64,000 nt of DNA from Paraburkholderia ferrariae NBRC 106233 (GCF_000685035.1 NZ_BAYB01000014.1:186001-250000), one strand, 5' to 3'. Positions 52,283-61,102 are shown, counted from the first letter of the stretch. Notes: generated by a model not told the origin, from the sequence alone. Program-made: numbers and translations.

Positions 52283-52568
52283 GCTGCAGGTTGCCGTGAC
52301 CATGACCGTGGACGGGCAGACGGTTCAGGTGCAGGAAGGCAGCTCGGTGGTCGCGGCGATTGCGCAGGCCGCGCGCGCCGCGAGCGCGACGATCTCGGGC
52401 GCCGTGGTAACGCGCCGCTCCGTAACCGGCGAATTGCGCGGCCCGCTTTGCGGCATGGGCGTGTGCCAGGAATGCCGCGTGACGATCGACGGCGTGCCGC
52501 ATCGGCTTGCATGCCAGACGCTGTGCGCACGAGGCATGACGGTAGCCACGGGGAAAGCGCTCGCATGA
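52275..52568 (+). CDS. lhpF: D-hydroxyproline dehydrogenase, small 2Fe-2S subunit (LhpF-like)
   Basis: A 97-residue ferredoxin-fold protein with Cys59, Cys64, Cys67 and Cys80 (LCGMGVCQECRVTIDG and RLACQT), the pattern of the SoxA-delta/HcnA-type iron-sulfur subunit. It should carry electrons between the two flavin subunits. It overlaps both neighbours, the downstream one as ATGA. Confidence 0.9.
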   Translation: MVELQVAVTMTVDGQTVQVQEGSSVVAAIAQAARAASATISGAVVTRRSVTGELRGPLCGMGVCQECRVTIDGVPHRLACQTLCARGMTVATGKALA

Positions 52569-53851
52569 AATTCGATGTCCTTATCGTTGGAGCGGGGCCG
52601 GCCGGCTTGCATGCGGCGCTTGTCGCAACGCAGTCGGGCGCGCGAGTCGGTCTGGTGGACGACAACGCCCGCATGGGCGGCCAGATCTGGCGCCAGGGGC
52701 CGCGGCATCGCGCCGGCGGCCGTGCCCGCACAGTGCTCGACGGCCTCGACGCGCAGGTGCATCACGGCAATCTGCAGGTTCTCACCGGCACGCGTATCGT
52801 GCAGGCGCTGCCGGGGCGGCAACTGCTGGCCGAAGCGGCGCAGGGGGGCAGCCTGCTCGGCTACGACAAGCTGATCGTCGCAAGCGGCGCGCGCGAACGC
52901 TTCCTGCCTTATCCCGGTTGGACGCTCCCCGGCGTGACGGGGGCGGGCGGCTTGCAGGCGCTCATTAAAGGCGGGATGGACGTGCAAGGGCAGCGCATCG
53001 TGATTGCGGGCAGCGGTCCGCTGTTGTTCGCGGCGGCGGTGACTGCGCGCGCACAGGGCGCGCGCGTCGTCGCAATCGTCGAGCAGGCCCGCGCGGCTGC
53101 CGTGCGGCGCTTCGCCATGCAACTCTCTTCTACGCCGGCCAGGCTCGTCCAGGCGCTGCGCATGCGTTACGACCTGCGCGATACGCCGTACTGGCTCGAT
53201 GCGAATGTGACCGAGGCGTGCGGAGAGGGACAACTGACTCATGCGAGGATCCGCCGCGGCCATGAAGCGATTCGCGTGGACTGCGACCGCCTTGCGTGTG
53301 CTTACGGGCTCGTGCCGAACACGTCGCTCGGCGCCATGCTCGGATGCCGGATCGACGACGGGGTGCCGGGCAGCGAGGCGCCGGCCATCGTCGTCGATAC
53401 CGGGCAGGCGACCTCGGTCGAGCATGTCTATGCGGCGGGGGAATGCACGGGAGTCGGCGGTATGGAGCTCGCCGCCGCCGAGGGCAGCATTGCCGCTTAT
53501 GCGGCACTCGGCCAGCGCGAGCGCGCCCAGGCGCAGTTCGCCGAACGCGAGCGCTACCGGCGCTTTGCCACGCGCCTGCATGCGGCTTTCGCGCTCGATC
53601 CGCGCCTGCGCGAGCTGGCCGCGCCGCACACTACCTTGTGCCGCTGCGAAGATGTCGCCTTCGGCGACGTGGCGCAGCACCGCTCCTGGCGCGACGCGAA
53701 GCTGCACACGCGCTGCGGAATGGGGCCGTGCCAGGGCGCGATCTGCGGCACGGCGGCGTCATTCTGCTTCGGCTGGACTCCGGGCGCGCCGCGGCCGCCG
53801 CTCGCGCCCACCCGCATCGGCACGCTGCTGGAGATCGACAAGGCCGCTTGA
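52565..53851 (+). CDS. lhpE: D-hydroxyproline dehydrogenase, alpha-type flavoprotein subunit (LhpE-like)
   Basis: A 428-residue pyridine-nucleotide-disulfide-type flavoprotein. FDVLIVGAGPAGLHAAL binds FAD, IVIAGSGPLLFAAAVTARAQGA is the second dinucleotide fold and VEHVYAAGECTGVGGMELAAAEG closes the FAD site. The C-terminal part has four cysteines in LCRCEDV and TRCGMGPCQGAICG, a BFD-like 2Fe-2S site as in HcnB, SoxA and LhpE. It passes electrons from hydroxyproline oxidation to the respiratory chain or to NAD; the final acceptor is not visible. Confidence 0.88.
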   Translation: MKFDVLIVGAGPAGLHAALVATQSGARVGLVDDNARMGGQIWRQGPRHRAGGRARTVLDGLDAQVHHGNLQVLTGTRIVQALPGRQLLAEAAQGGSLLGYDKLIVASGARERFLPYPGWTLPGVTGAGGLQALIKGGMDVQGQRIVIAGSGPLLFAAAVTARAQGARVVAIVEQARAAAVRRFAMQLSSTPARLVQALRMRYDLRDTPYWLDANVTEACGEGQLTHARIRRGHEAIRVDCDRLACAYGLVPNTSLGAMLGCRIDDGVPGSEAPAIVVDTGQATSVEHVYAAGECTGVGGMELAAAEGSIAAYAALGQRERAQAQFAERERYRRFATRLHAAFALDPRLRELAAPHTTLCRCEDVAFGDVAQHRSWRDAKLHTRCGMGPCQGAICGTAASFCFGWTPGAPRPPLAPTRIGTLLEIDKAA

Positions 53852-53961
53852 CCACCGCGAATGGCCGTGAATGCCCGTCCCGGTCCGCCTGTTATTGATG
53901 GGGATGCGTTGCGGCGCGCGAGACGGCACAATGCCTCACACTCTTCGTTCGCCTTGCCGCC

Positions 53962-54756
53962 ATGGTCGATCTGGTTCTGCCCGCCATTGAAAATGCCACG
54001 CTTGCCCAGATGGTGGCGCATTTTTCCGTGCTCGAACCGGTGTTCGACACCATGCCCGACGTCGTGTTCTTCGTGAAGGACCACGAGGCGCGCTATGTGC
54101 TCGTGAACACGACGCTCGCCGCGCGCTGCGGCTTCAAGGAGAAGCGCGCGCTGATCGGCAAGCTGGCCGCCGAGGTGTTTCCCGCGCGCTTCGGGCGCGT
54201 CTATACGGCGCAGGACGAGGCCGTCCTGCGGCTGGACAGCAAGCTCATCGACCAGCTCGAACTGCATCTCTATCCGGGGCGGCAGCCGGGCTGGTGCCTG
54301 ACCTCGAAGGTGCCGCTGCACGACGCGCAGGGCACGGTGCTCGGCGTGGCCGGCATTTCGCGCGACCTGCAGGCCGCGGAGGGCACGCATCCCGCCTATC
54401 AGCGTCTTGCCGCCGCCGCGCGCTACATCCAGGAGCACTATGCGCAGCCGCTCAAGCTGAGCCATCTGGCCACGCTTGCCAACATGTCCGTCGCGCAGAT
54501 CGAGCGGTACTTCCACAAGGTGTTTCACCTCACGCCGCGGCAGATGCTGCTCAAGACGCGCCTCGACGCCGCGTCGGAACTGCTGGCCGGCGACCTGAGC
54601 ATCACGGATATCGCCGTACGCTGCGGCTATACCGATCACAGCGCCTTCACGCGCCAGTTCAAGGCCACGGTGGGCGTGACCCCGAGCGAGTACCGCACGC
54701 TGCTGCACCCCCAGGCGCCGGGCGGTGCCACGGCGGGCGAGGCCGCCACCTGCTGA
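53962..54756 (+). CDS. AraC-family regulator with N-terminal PAS domain
   Basis: A 264-residue regulator. Residues about 22-130 form a PAS fold (VFDTMPDVVFFVKDHEARYVLVN, VPLHDAQGTVLGVAGISRDL). Residues about 148-250 form the AraC double helix-turn-helix (LATLANMSVAQIERYFHKVF, ITDIAVRCGYTDHSAFTRQF). PAS in place of a cupin suggests that it senses a small ligand or redox state. Placed inside the hydroxyproline genes, it is the probable activator, possibly through the 20-bp motifs at 50093 and 54840. Most hydroxyproline loci I know of use other regulator types. Confidence 0.88.
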   Translation: MVDLVLPAIENATLAQMVAHFSVLEPVFDTMPDVVFFVKDHEARYVLVNTTLAARCGFKEKRALIGKLAAEVFPARFGRVYTAQDEAVLRLDSKLIDQLELHLYPGRQPGWCLTSKVPLHDAQGTVLGVAGISRDLQAAEGTHPAYQRLAAAARYIQEHYAQPLKLSHLATLANMSVAQIERYFHKVFHLTPRQMLLKTRLDAASELLAGDLSITDIAVRCGYTDHSAFTRQFKATVGVTPSEYRTLLHPQAPGGATAGEAATC

Positions 54757-54839
54757 ACCTGCGCGCGCGGGCCTTATGCGGGTTTTCTCGGGGGAACTGC
54801 GAGCGCGCGCCGCGCGGCGGTGCGTTCGCCCGGCGCCAC

Positions 54840-54859
54840 TATGCCGATTTCGTCATCCC
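54840..54859. promoter_or_regulatory. 20-bp motif shared within the hydroxyproline locus, copy 2
   Basis: TATGCCGATTTCGTCATCCC, 99 bases before the DHDPS-family gene, differs from copy 1 only at two central bases. Confidence 0.55.
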
Positions 54860-54958
54860 GGGCCGCCAAAGTCTCCAAGCCGGCGCCGTTATGGCTGGCG
54901 ATACTCCTTCGCATCGCCAGCCTTCTGGCACAACCTTTCAGCGAAGGAGTGAGTTACC

Positions 54959-55879
54959 GTGAGCCGCAACGCCATCCAGTGGAGTGGGGTTTTTCCTGCC
55001 GTCAGCACCCAGTTCAAACCCGATTTCTCGCTTGACCTCGAAGCGACCCACCGCGTCGTCGGCAATCTCGTGAAGGACGGTGTGTCGGGTCTCGTGGTGT
55101 GCGGGACGGTGGGCGAAAACACCTCGCTCGCCACCGCCGAAAAGATCGCCGTGATCGAAGCGGCGCGCGATGCCGCCGGCGGCAAGGTGCCCGTGATCGC
55201 GGGCGTGGCGGAGTTCACCACCGAATTCGCGCGGCAGACCGTACGGGAGGCAGCCCGCGTGGGCGTGGACGGCGTGATGGTGATGCCGGCGCTCGTGTAT
55301 TCGGCCAAACCGCACGAGACGGCGGCGCACTTCCGGGCCGTCGCGTCGAGCACCGATCTGCCGGTGATGGTCTACAACAACCCGCCCATTTACAAGAACG
55401 ATGTCACGCCCGACGTGCTGATCGCACTGCAGGACTGCGAAAACATCGTCTGCTTCAAGGATTCCTCGGGCGATACGCGCCGTTTCATCGACCTGCGCAA
55501 TGCCGTGGGCGATCGCTTCGTGCTGTTCGCGGGCCTCGACGACGTGGTGGTCGAAAGTATTGCCGTGGGCGCCGAGGGCTGGGTCTCGGGCATGTCGAAC
55601 GTATTCCCGAAGGAAGGCGAGACGCTGTTCCGCCTCGCGAAGCAAAAGCGTTTCGACGAAGCGCTCGCGCTCTATCGCTGGTTCATGCCGCTGCTGCACC
55701 TCGACGCGCGGCCCGATCTCGTCCAGTGCATCAAGCTGTGCGAGGAACTGGTGGGCCGCGGCAGCGCGCGCACGCGTCCGCCGCGCCTGGCGCTCGAAGG
55801 CGAAGCGCTCGCGCACGTGAAGACGGTTGTCGAGAAGGCGCTGGCGACGCGCCCCTCGTTGCCGGATGTCGGCCTCTGA
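54959..55879 (+). CDS. lhpC: 1-pyrroline-4-hydroxy-2-carboxylate deaminase (DHDPS family, LhpC-like)
   Basis: A 306-residue TIM-barrel lyase of the dihydrodipicolinate synthase family. The phosphate-like loop is VVCGTVGENTSL, the catalytic Tyr is in MVYNNPPIY and the Schiff-base Lys in NIVCFKDSSGDTRRF. In the hydroxyproline pathway this enzyme converts 1-pyrroline-4-hydroxy-2-carboxylate to 2-oxoglutarate semialdehyde and ammonia. The GTG start has GAAGGAG upstream. The next step, 2-oxoglutarate semialdehyde dehydrogenase, is not in the window. Confidence 0.88.
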   Translation: MSRNAIQWSGVFPAVSTQFKPDFSLDLEATHRVVGNLVKDGVSGLVVCGTVGENTSLATAEKIAVIEAARDAAGGKVPVIAGVAEFTTEFARQTVREAARVGVDGVMVMPALVYSAKPHETAAHFRAVASSTDLPVMVYNNPPIYKNDVTPDVLIALQDCENIVCFKDSSGDTRRFIDLRNAVGDRFVLFAGLDDVVVESIAVGAEGWVSGMSNVFPKEGETLFRLAKQKRFDEALALYRWFMPLLHLDARPDLVQCIKLCEELVGRGSARTRPPRLALEGEALAHVKTVVEKALATRPSLPDVGL

Positions 55880-55943
55880 GGCGCGAGGGGGGGATGGTGC
55901 GCGACACGTATCGGGAGTGCGAAATGCGGCAGCGGAGGCCACG

Positions 55944-56966
55944 ATGAGCGAAGCCGGCGCGGACGTCATTCTCTCGCTCGACGAACTCGACTCGCTGGCG
56001 CGCGAAGTGCTCTTGCGCCATGGCGCATCGCCGGCGCACGCGGATGCCATCGCGCGCGTGATCGTGCAGGGCCAGCGCGACGAATGCCATTCGCACGGCA
56101 TCTACCGGCTGATCGGCTGCGTGCGCTCGATCAGGAGCGGCAAGGTCGATCCGCGCGCCGAGCCGGCGTTGCGCGACATCGCGCCGGGCCTGCTCGCCGT
56201 CGATGCCAACCACGGCTTCTCGCTGCTGGCGTTCGAGACCGGCCTGCCGCGGCTTGCCGACAAGGCACGGTCGCAGGGCATTGCGGCCATGGCGATCAAC
56301 CGCTGTTTCCATTTTTCCGCGCTGTGGCCCGAAGTCGAAGCCATTGCCGCGCTGGGTCTCGTCGGTCTCGCGATGAATCCGAGCCACAGTTGGGTCGCGC
56401 CGGAAGGCGGCAAGCGGCCGGTGTTCGGCACCAATCCCATCGCGTTTGCGTGGCCGCGCCCGGGCAGCAATCCGTTCGTGTTCGACTTCGCGACGAGTGC
56501 GATTGCGCGCGGCGACATCGAACTGCATGCGCGCGAAGGCAAGCCGATACCGGAGCATTGGGCATTCGATAGCGACGGCATGCCGACGACCGACGCGCGC
56601 GCCGCGCTCGATGGCGCGATGCGGACTTTCGGCGGCCACAAGGGATCGGCACTGGCCGCGATGGTGGAATTGCTCGCGGGGGCATTGATTGGCGATTTGA
56701 TTAGCATGGAGTCCCAGGCATTCGATGCGGGGGCGGGCGCGAGTCCCTACCACGGCGAGCTTGTGATCGCCATCGATCCGCGGCGTTTTCTCGGCGACGA
56801 CTACCGGGCCGGGCAGGCACGCGCCGAAAAGCTGTTCGAAGCGGTGACGGGGCAGGGCGCTCGTCTGCCTTCGCAACGCCGCTTTGAAGCGCGCTCACGC
56901 AGCGAACGCAACGGCGTGCGTATTCCCGCGCAGTTGCATCGAGACGTGATGGCGTTGCGCGCATGA
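55944..56966 (+). CDS. Ldh2-family NAD(P)-dependent oxidoreductase
   Basis: A 340-residue enzyme of the malate/L-lactate dehydrogenase-2 family: VLLRHGASPAHADAIARVIV at the start, catalytic SHGIYRL, VDANHGFSLLAFE, AINRCFHFSALWP and the C-terminal GGHKGSALAAMVELLAGAL with PYHGELVIAID. DpkA-type members reduce 1-pyrroline-2-carboxylate and 1-piperideine-2-carboxylate, and homologues lie in hydroxyproline loci, where they may handle the side product from trans-3-hydroxyproline. That role is inferred. GGAGG lies before the ATG. Confidence 0.85.
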   Translation: MSEAGADVILSLDELDSLAREVLLRHGASPAHADAIARVIVQGQRDECHSHGIYRLIGCVRSIRSGKVDPRAEPALRDIAPGLLAVDANHGFSLLAFETGLPRLADKARSQGIAAMAINRCFHFSALWPEVEAIAALGLVGLAMNPSHSWVAPEGGKRPVFGTNPIAFAWPRPGSNPFVFDFATSAIARGDIELHAREGKPIPEHWAFDSDGMPTTDARAALDGAMRTFGGHKGSALAAMVELLAGALIGDLISMESQAFDAGAGASPYHGELVIAIDPRRFLGDDYRAGQARAEKLFEAVTGQGARLPSQRRFEARSRSERNGVRIPAQLHRDVMALRA

Positions 56967-57147
56967 AAGTGTTGCCAACGAATTTTTTGCCTGAGAGGAT
57001 CGGGTCCGGGATGCCTTCGGTCTGGTCCTTGCGCAGTTGAAGGATGAGTATGATTTGATGTACTGATTAATTCGGGGTGTTAGAAGGCGTAAAGCCAGAA
57101 CAACGCGGCGTTCGTGAACAACGTGAAATTGTGAGGAGAGAGATCCA

Positions 57148-58326
57148 ATGAGCTATTCCCCATCCCGTCTGCCGGTGCGTGCGGGCGCTATCTACACCGT
57201 GGTTGCCGCCGTGGCTTGCGCGGCCGCCGCGATGGACAGCAGCGCGGCCTTCGCTCAGGCCACCGATGTGAAGATCGGCTTTGCCGCGCCGCTCACCGGC
57301 GGCCAGGCTCACTACGGCGCCGACTTCAAAAGCGGCGTGCAGCTGGCGATCGAAGACATGAACGCATCGAACCCGGTGATCGGCGGCAAGCCGGTGCACT
57401 TCGTGCTCGACGCGCAGGACGACCAGGCCGATCCGCGCACCGGCACGACGGTCGCACAAAAGCTCGTGGACGACGGCGTGGTCGCCGTGATCGGCCATTA
57501 CAACTCGGGCACGAGCATCCCGGCCGCGCCGATCTACGCGAAGGCGGGCATTCCCGAAATCGCCATGGCCACGGCGCCTGCCTATACGCGTCTCGGCCTG
57601 CCCACCACCTTCCGCCTTCTGACCTCGGACACGCAACTGGGCAGCGTGCTGGGCGAGTACGCCGTAAAGGGCCTCAAGTTCAAGCGCTTTGCGATCGTCG
57701 ACGACCGCACGGCCTACGGGCAGGGCGTGGCCGAAGAGTTCAGCAAGGCAGTGAAGGCGGCCGGCGCGACGGTTGTCGATCAGGAATACACGAACGACAA
57801 GGCGGTTGACTTCCGCGCGATTCTTACCAAGATCAAGGCGGCGAACGTCGATGCGGTGTTCTACGGCGGCGCCGATACCCAGGCCGCGCCGATGCTCAAG
57901 CAGATGCGCTCGCTCGCGATCAAGGCACCGCTGATCGGCCCGGACATGGTGCAGTCCGACAACCTGATCAAGGTGGCGGGACCGGCATCCGAAGGCACGC
58001 TGGCAGCGTCGGAGGGCAGCCCGCTCGAGCAGATGCCGAGCGGCAAGGAGTTCGCCGAGCACTACATGAAACGCTTCAACCAGCCCGTGGAGTTGTACGC
58101 GCCGTATGCCTACGACGGCACGATGGCCGTGTTCAACGCGATGAAGAAGGCGAACTCGACCGATCCGCATGTCTATCTGGCTGCGCTCAAGGCCACGAAC
58201 ATGAAGGGCGTGACCACCAACGAGCTTTCTTACGACCAGTATGGCGATCTGAAGTACGGCGGCGTGACGGTGTACAAGGTCGTCGATGGCAAGTGGGTGC
58301 CTTCGCAGACCGTGGGCGTGAAGTAA
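57148..58326 (+). CDS. LivK-like branched-chain-type ABC transporter binding protein
   Basis: A 392-residue periplasmic protein. The signal peptide ends near SSAAFAQA (residues about 30-38). The binding fold begins VKIGFAAPLTGGQAHYGADF and has VAVIGHYNSGTSIPAAPIYA and KFKRFAIVDDRTAYGQGVAEEF. The ribosome site GAGGAGAGAG precedes the ATG. No permease or ATPase gene follows, so it is an orphan binding protein sharing a transporter encoded elsewhere. Its place behind the hydroxyproline genes makes an imino-acid or branched-chain amino acid ligand plausible. Confidence 0.9.
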   Translation: MSYSPSRLPVRAGAIYTVVAAVACAAAAMDSSAAFAQATDVKIGFAAPLTGGQAHYGADFKSGVQLAIEDMNASNPVIGGKPVHFVLDAQDDQADPRTGTTVAQKLVDDGVVAVIGHYNSGTSIPAAPIYAKAGIPEIAMATAPAYTRLGLPTTFRLLTSDTQLGSVLGEYAVKGLKFKRFAIVDDRTAYGQGVAEEFSKAVKAAGATVVDQEYTNDKAVDFRAILTKIKAANVDAVFYGGADTQAAPMLKQMRSLAIKAPLIGPDMVQSDNLIKVAGPASEGTLAASEGSPLEQMPSGKEFAEHYMKRFNQPVELYAPYAYDGTMAVFNAMKKANSTDPHVYLAALKATNMKGVTTNELSYDQYGDLKYGGVTVYKVVDGKWVPSQTVGVK

Positions 58327-58332
58327 GCAGCA

Positions 58333-58362
58333 AGGAACCAGCAGGAACCAGCGGGAACAGCC
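58333..58362. repeat. Three 10-bp tandem repeats (AGGAACCAGC)
   Basis: Two identical copies and one diverged copy just after the LivK-like gene stop. Confidence 0.65.
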
Positions 58363-58434
58363 GGCGGGTATCCGGCTGCGGCGGGCGCCAGCGGAGTGCT
58401 TCTCCATCCGTTGTTGCGCTCGCCGGATTTGGCA

Positions 58435-58466
58435 CGGGCTACGCCTTGGGCGGCAGCCCGTTTTTT
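58435..58466 (+). terminator. Rho-independent terminator of the LivK-like gene
   Basis: CGGGCT pairs with AGCCCG and an inner CGCC pairs with GGCG, followed by six T. Confidence 0.85.
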
Positions 58467-58943
58467 GTTCGTGGTTCGTCGCGCGTCGCCAGATAGTAGA
58501 AGCCGGATTCATGGCCGATATAGAAGCGCCTGCAGCGCCGGTCGCAGAGTGGCGCGGGCTTCATCGGCCGGCGCGGGATGGTACGGCGTGCAGCGCGGGA
58601 TGAGGCCCGCCTTGAATTGGGGCGCGATTTGGCGAGTGCCCGATGCCGGAAGGCACTTCCCAGGGGCAGGGTCGTTTGCGGATCACGTTCGCCGCCCGGA
58701 AACCCTAACCAGGGAATTCACCAGGTCTCGTTTCATACGAGGCGCGGCGTGCTTTACGGCTTCCGGCGGCGGCACGTTGCCCTGCGTCAATCCGCTGGCC
58801 AAGGCAGCGGGCTTTCTCCCTACTTCCTTGTTTTCATTGATAAATGGCGATTTTTCCATCGCCTGGCCGGGGTTTCTGCGGCTCGGTTCGAGCGTACAAA
58901 ATTCCGGCTCAAGAAGGATTCAACATTCCCATCCGCCCCCGTT
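58467..58943. other. Intergenic region upstream of the groES promoter, no gene seen
   Basis: About 480 bases between the LivK terminator and the groES promoter. Open frames are short and not protein-like, and no RNA gene is recognised. Confidence 0.4.
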
Positions 58944-58973
58944 CTTGAATTTGTCACTACCCGTCCATATAAT
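58944..58973 (+). promoter_or_regulatory. groESL promoter
   Basis: TTGAAT (58945-58950), 17 bases, then a perfect TATAAT (58968-58973). The same bases also fit a heat-shock sigma32-type promoter loosely: CTTGAAT at 58944 and TCCATATA at 58964, 13 bases apart. Confidence 0.85.
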
Positions 58974-58999
58974 TAGCACTCGTCGCACGAGAGTGCTAA
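58973..58999. promoter_or_regulatory. CIRCE operator (HrcA binding site)
   Basis: TTAGCACTC-N9-GAGTGCTAA matches the CIRCE consensus exactly. It overlaps the end of the -10 box and the start region, so HrcA should block groESL transcription until heat stress inactivates it. Confidence 0.97.
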
Positions 59000-59077
59000 C
59001 AATTCGCTGGCTGGCCAACCGGTCCGTCAGGTTTGCTTGAGTTTTCAAGTCCCAATCAAGAGAGAGAGGATCTATCC

Positions 59078-59368
59078 ATGAACCTTCGTCCTTTGCATGA
59101 TCGCGTGATCGTCAAGCGCCTGGATCAAGAAACCAAGACCGCTTCGGGCATCGTGATCCCGGACGCAGCGGCAGAAAAGCCGGATCAAGGTGAAGTCCTG
59201 GCCACGGGCCCGGGCAAGCGCGACGACAAGGGCTCCCTGATCGCCCTCGACGTCAAGGTCGGCGATCGCGTCCTGTTCGGCAAGTACGCTGGCCAGACCG
59301 TCAAGGTCGATGGCAACGAACTGCTCGTGATGCGCGAAGAAGACATCATGGCCGTGGTGCAGAAGTAA
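59078..59368 (+). CDS. groES: Co-chaperonin GroES
   Basis: A 96-residue co-chaperonin that caps the GroEL ring. It begins MNLRPLHDRVIVKRLDQETK and carries the mobile-loop sequence TASGIVIPDAAAEKPDQGEV and the end motif NELLVMREEDIMAVV. AGAGAGAGGA lies before the ATG. It is followed 44 bases later by groEL under one CIRCE-controlled promoter. Confidence 0.98.
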   Translation: MNLRPLHDRVIVKRLDQETKTASGIVIPDAAAEKPDQGEVLATGPGKRDDKGSLIALDVKVGDRVLFGKYAGQTVKVDGNELLVMREEDIMAVVQK

Positions 59369-59412
59369 GCTCAGCCCACCGCTCATTCATCAAGAATTCA
59401 AGGAGTTAGAAG

Positions 59413-61053
59413 ATGGCAGCTAAAGACGTCGTGTTCGGCGATTCCGCCCGTTCCAAGATGGTTGAAGGCGTGAACATTCTCGCCAATGCAGTGAAGGTCA
59501 CGCTGGGTCCGAAGGGCCGCAACGTGGTCCTCGAGCGCTCGTTCGGCGGCCCGACGGTCACCAAGGACGGTGTCTCGGTCGCGAAGGAAATCGAGCTGAA
59601 GGACAAGCTCCAGAACATGGGCGCGCAAATGGTCAAGGAAGTCGCTTCCAAGACCAGCGACAACGCCGGCGACGGCACGACGACGGCTACGGTTCTGGCC
59701 CAGTCGATCGTCCGCGAAGGCATGAAGTACGTCGCATCGGGCATGAACCCGATGGACCTGAAGCGCGGCATCGACAAGGCCGTCGCAGCAGCAATCGAAG
59801 AGCTGCGCAAGATCAGCAAGCCCTGCACGACCAACAAGGAAATCGCGCAAGTCGGCTCGATCTCGGCGAACAGCGATTCGTCGATCGGCGACCGTATCGC
59901 TGAAGCGATGGACAAGGTCGGCAAGGAAGGCGTCATCACCGTCGAAGACGGCAAGTCGCTGCAAGACGAGCTGGAAGTCGTCGAAGGCATGCAGTTCGAC
60001 CGCGGCTACCTCTCGCCGTACTTCATCAACAACCCGGACAAGCAAGTCGCCGTGCTGGAAAGCCCGTTCGTGCTGCTGTTCGACAAGAAGATCTCGAACA
60101 TCCGCGATCTGCTGCCGGTTCTGGAACAAGTCGCGAAGGCTGGCCGTCCGCTCCTGATCATCGCTGAAGACGTCGAAGGCGAAGCGCTCGCAACGCTGGT
60201 CGTCAACAACATCCGCGGCATCCTGAAGACCGTTGCCGTGAAGGCCCCGGGCTTCGGCGACCGTCGCAAGGCCATGCTGGAAGACATCGCGATCCTGACC
60301 GGCGGCCAGGTTATCGCGGAAGAAACCGGCCTCACGCTCGAAAAGGCAACGCTGAACGAACTCGGTCAGGCGAAGCGCATCGAAGTGGGCAAGGAAAACA
60401 CGACGATCATCGACGGCGCTGGCGTTGCTGCGAACATCGAAGCGCGCGTGAAGCAAATCCGCACGCAGATCGAAGAAGCGACCTCGGACTACGACCGCGA
60501 AAAGCTGCAAGAGCGCGTTGCCAAGCTGGCAGGCGGCGTGGCAGTGATCAAGGTTGGCGCTGCAACCGAAGTCGAAATGAAGGAAAAGAAGGCACGCGTG
60601 GAAGACGCGCTGCACGCAACCCGCGCTGCCGTTGAAGAAGGCATCGTCCCGGGCGGCGGCGTTGCGCTGATCCGTGCACGCACGGCTATCGCCAGCGTGA
60701 AGGGCGCCAACGCAGACCAGGACGCCGGTATCAAGATCGTCCTGCGCGCGATGGAAGAGCCGCTGCGCCAGATCGTCACGAACGGCGGCGAAGAAGCGTC
60801 GGTGGTCGTGGCAGCAGTCGCGGCCGGCAGCGGCAACTACGGCTACAACGCAGCGACCGGCGAGTACGGCGACCTGGTTGAAGCCGGCGTGGTCGATCCG
60901 ACCAAGGTCACGCGCACCGCGCTGCAAAACGCAGCTTCGGTGGCCGGCCTGCTCCTGACGACGGACGCAGCCGTTGCCGAATTGCCGAAGGAAGATGCTC
61001 CGATGCCTGGCGGCATGCCCGGCGGTATGGGCGGCATGGGCATGGACATGTAA
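59413..61053 (+). CDS. groEL: Chaperonin GroEL
   Basis: A 546-residue chaperonin subunit that folds proteins in a 14-mer with GroES and ATP. It shows VKVTLGPKGRNVVLERSFG, the ATPase loop DNAGDGTTTATVLAQ, AAVEEGIVPGGGVALIRA and the Gly-Met tail GGMPGGMGGMGMDM. AAGGAG precedes the ATG. The codon use is visibly more biased (GAA, GTC, GCA, AAG) than in neighbouring genes, as in highly expressed genes. As Burkholderiaceae often have several groEL copies, this CIRCE-controlled groESL is probably the main one. Confidence 0.98.
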   Translation: MAAKDVVFGDSARSKMVEGVNILANAVKVTLGPKGRNVVLERSFGGPTVTKDGVSVAKEIELKDKLQNMGAQMVKEVASKTSDNAGDGTTTATVLAQSIVREGMKYVASGMNPMDLKRGIDKAVAAAIEELRKISKPCTTNKEIAQVGSISANSDSSIGDRIAEAMDKVGKEGVITVEDGKSLQDELEVVEGMQFDRGYLSPYFINNPDKQVAVLESPFVLLFDKKISNIRDLLPVLEQVAKAGRPLLIIAEDVEGEALATLVVNNIRGILKTVAVKAPGFGDRRKAMLEDIAILTGGQVIAEETGLTLEKATLNELGQAKRIEVGKENTTIIDGAGVAANIEARVKQIRTQIEEATSDYDREKLQERVAKLAGGVAVIKVGAATEVEMKEKKARVEDALHATRAAVEEGIVPGGGVALIRARTAIASVKGANADQDAGIKIVLRAMEEPLRQIVTNGGEEASVVVAAVAAGSGNYGYNAATGEYGDLVEAGVVDPTKVTRTALQNAASVAGLLLTTDAAVAELPKEDAPMPGGMPGGMGGMGMDM

Positions 61054-61076
61054 GTTCAGGCCACAAGCCCGATACG

Positions 61077-61102
61077 AAAAACCCGCAGCGATGCGGGTTT
61101 TT
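61077..61102 (+). terminator. Rho-independent terminator of groESL
   Basis: ACCCGCA-GCGA-TGCGGGT flanked by A5 and T5, 24 bases after the groEL stop. The symmetric A/T runs would allow use on both strands. Confidence 0.93.
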
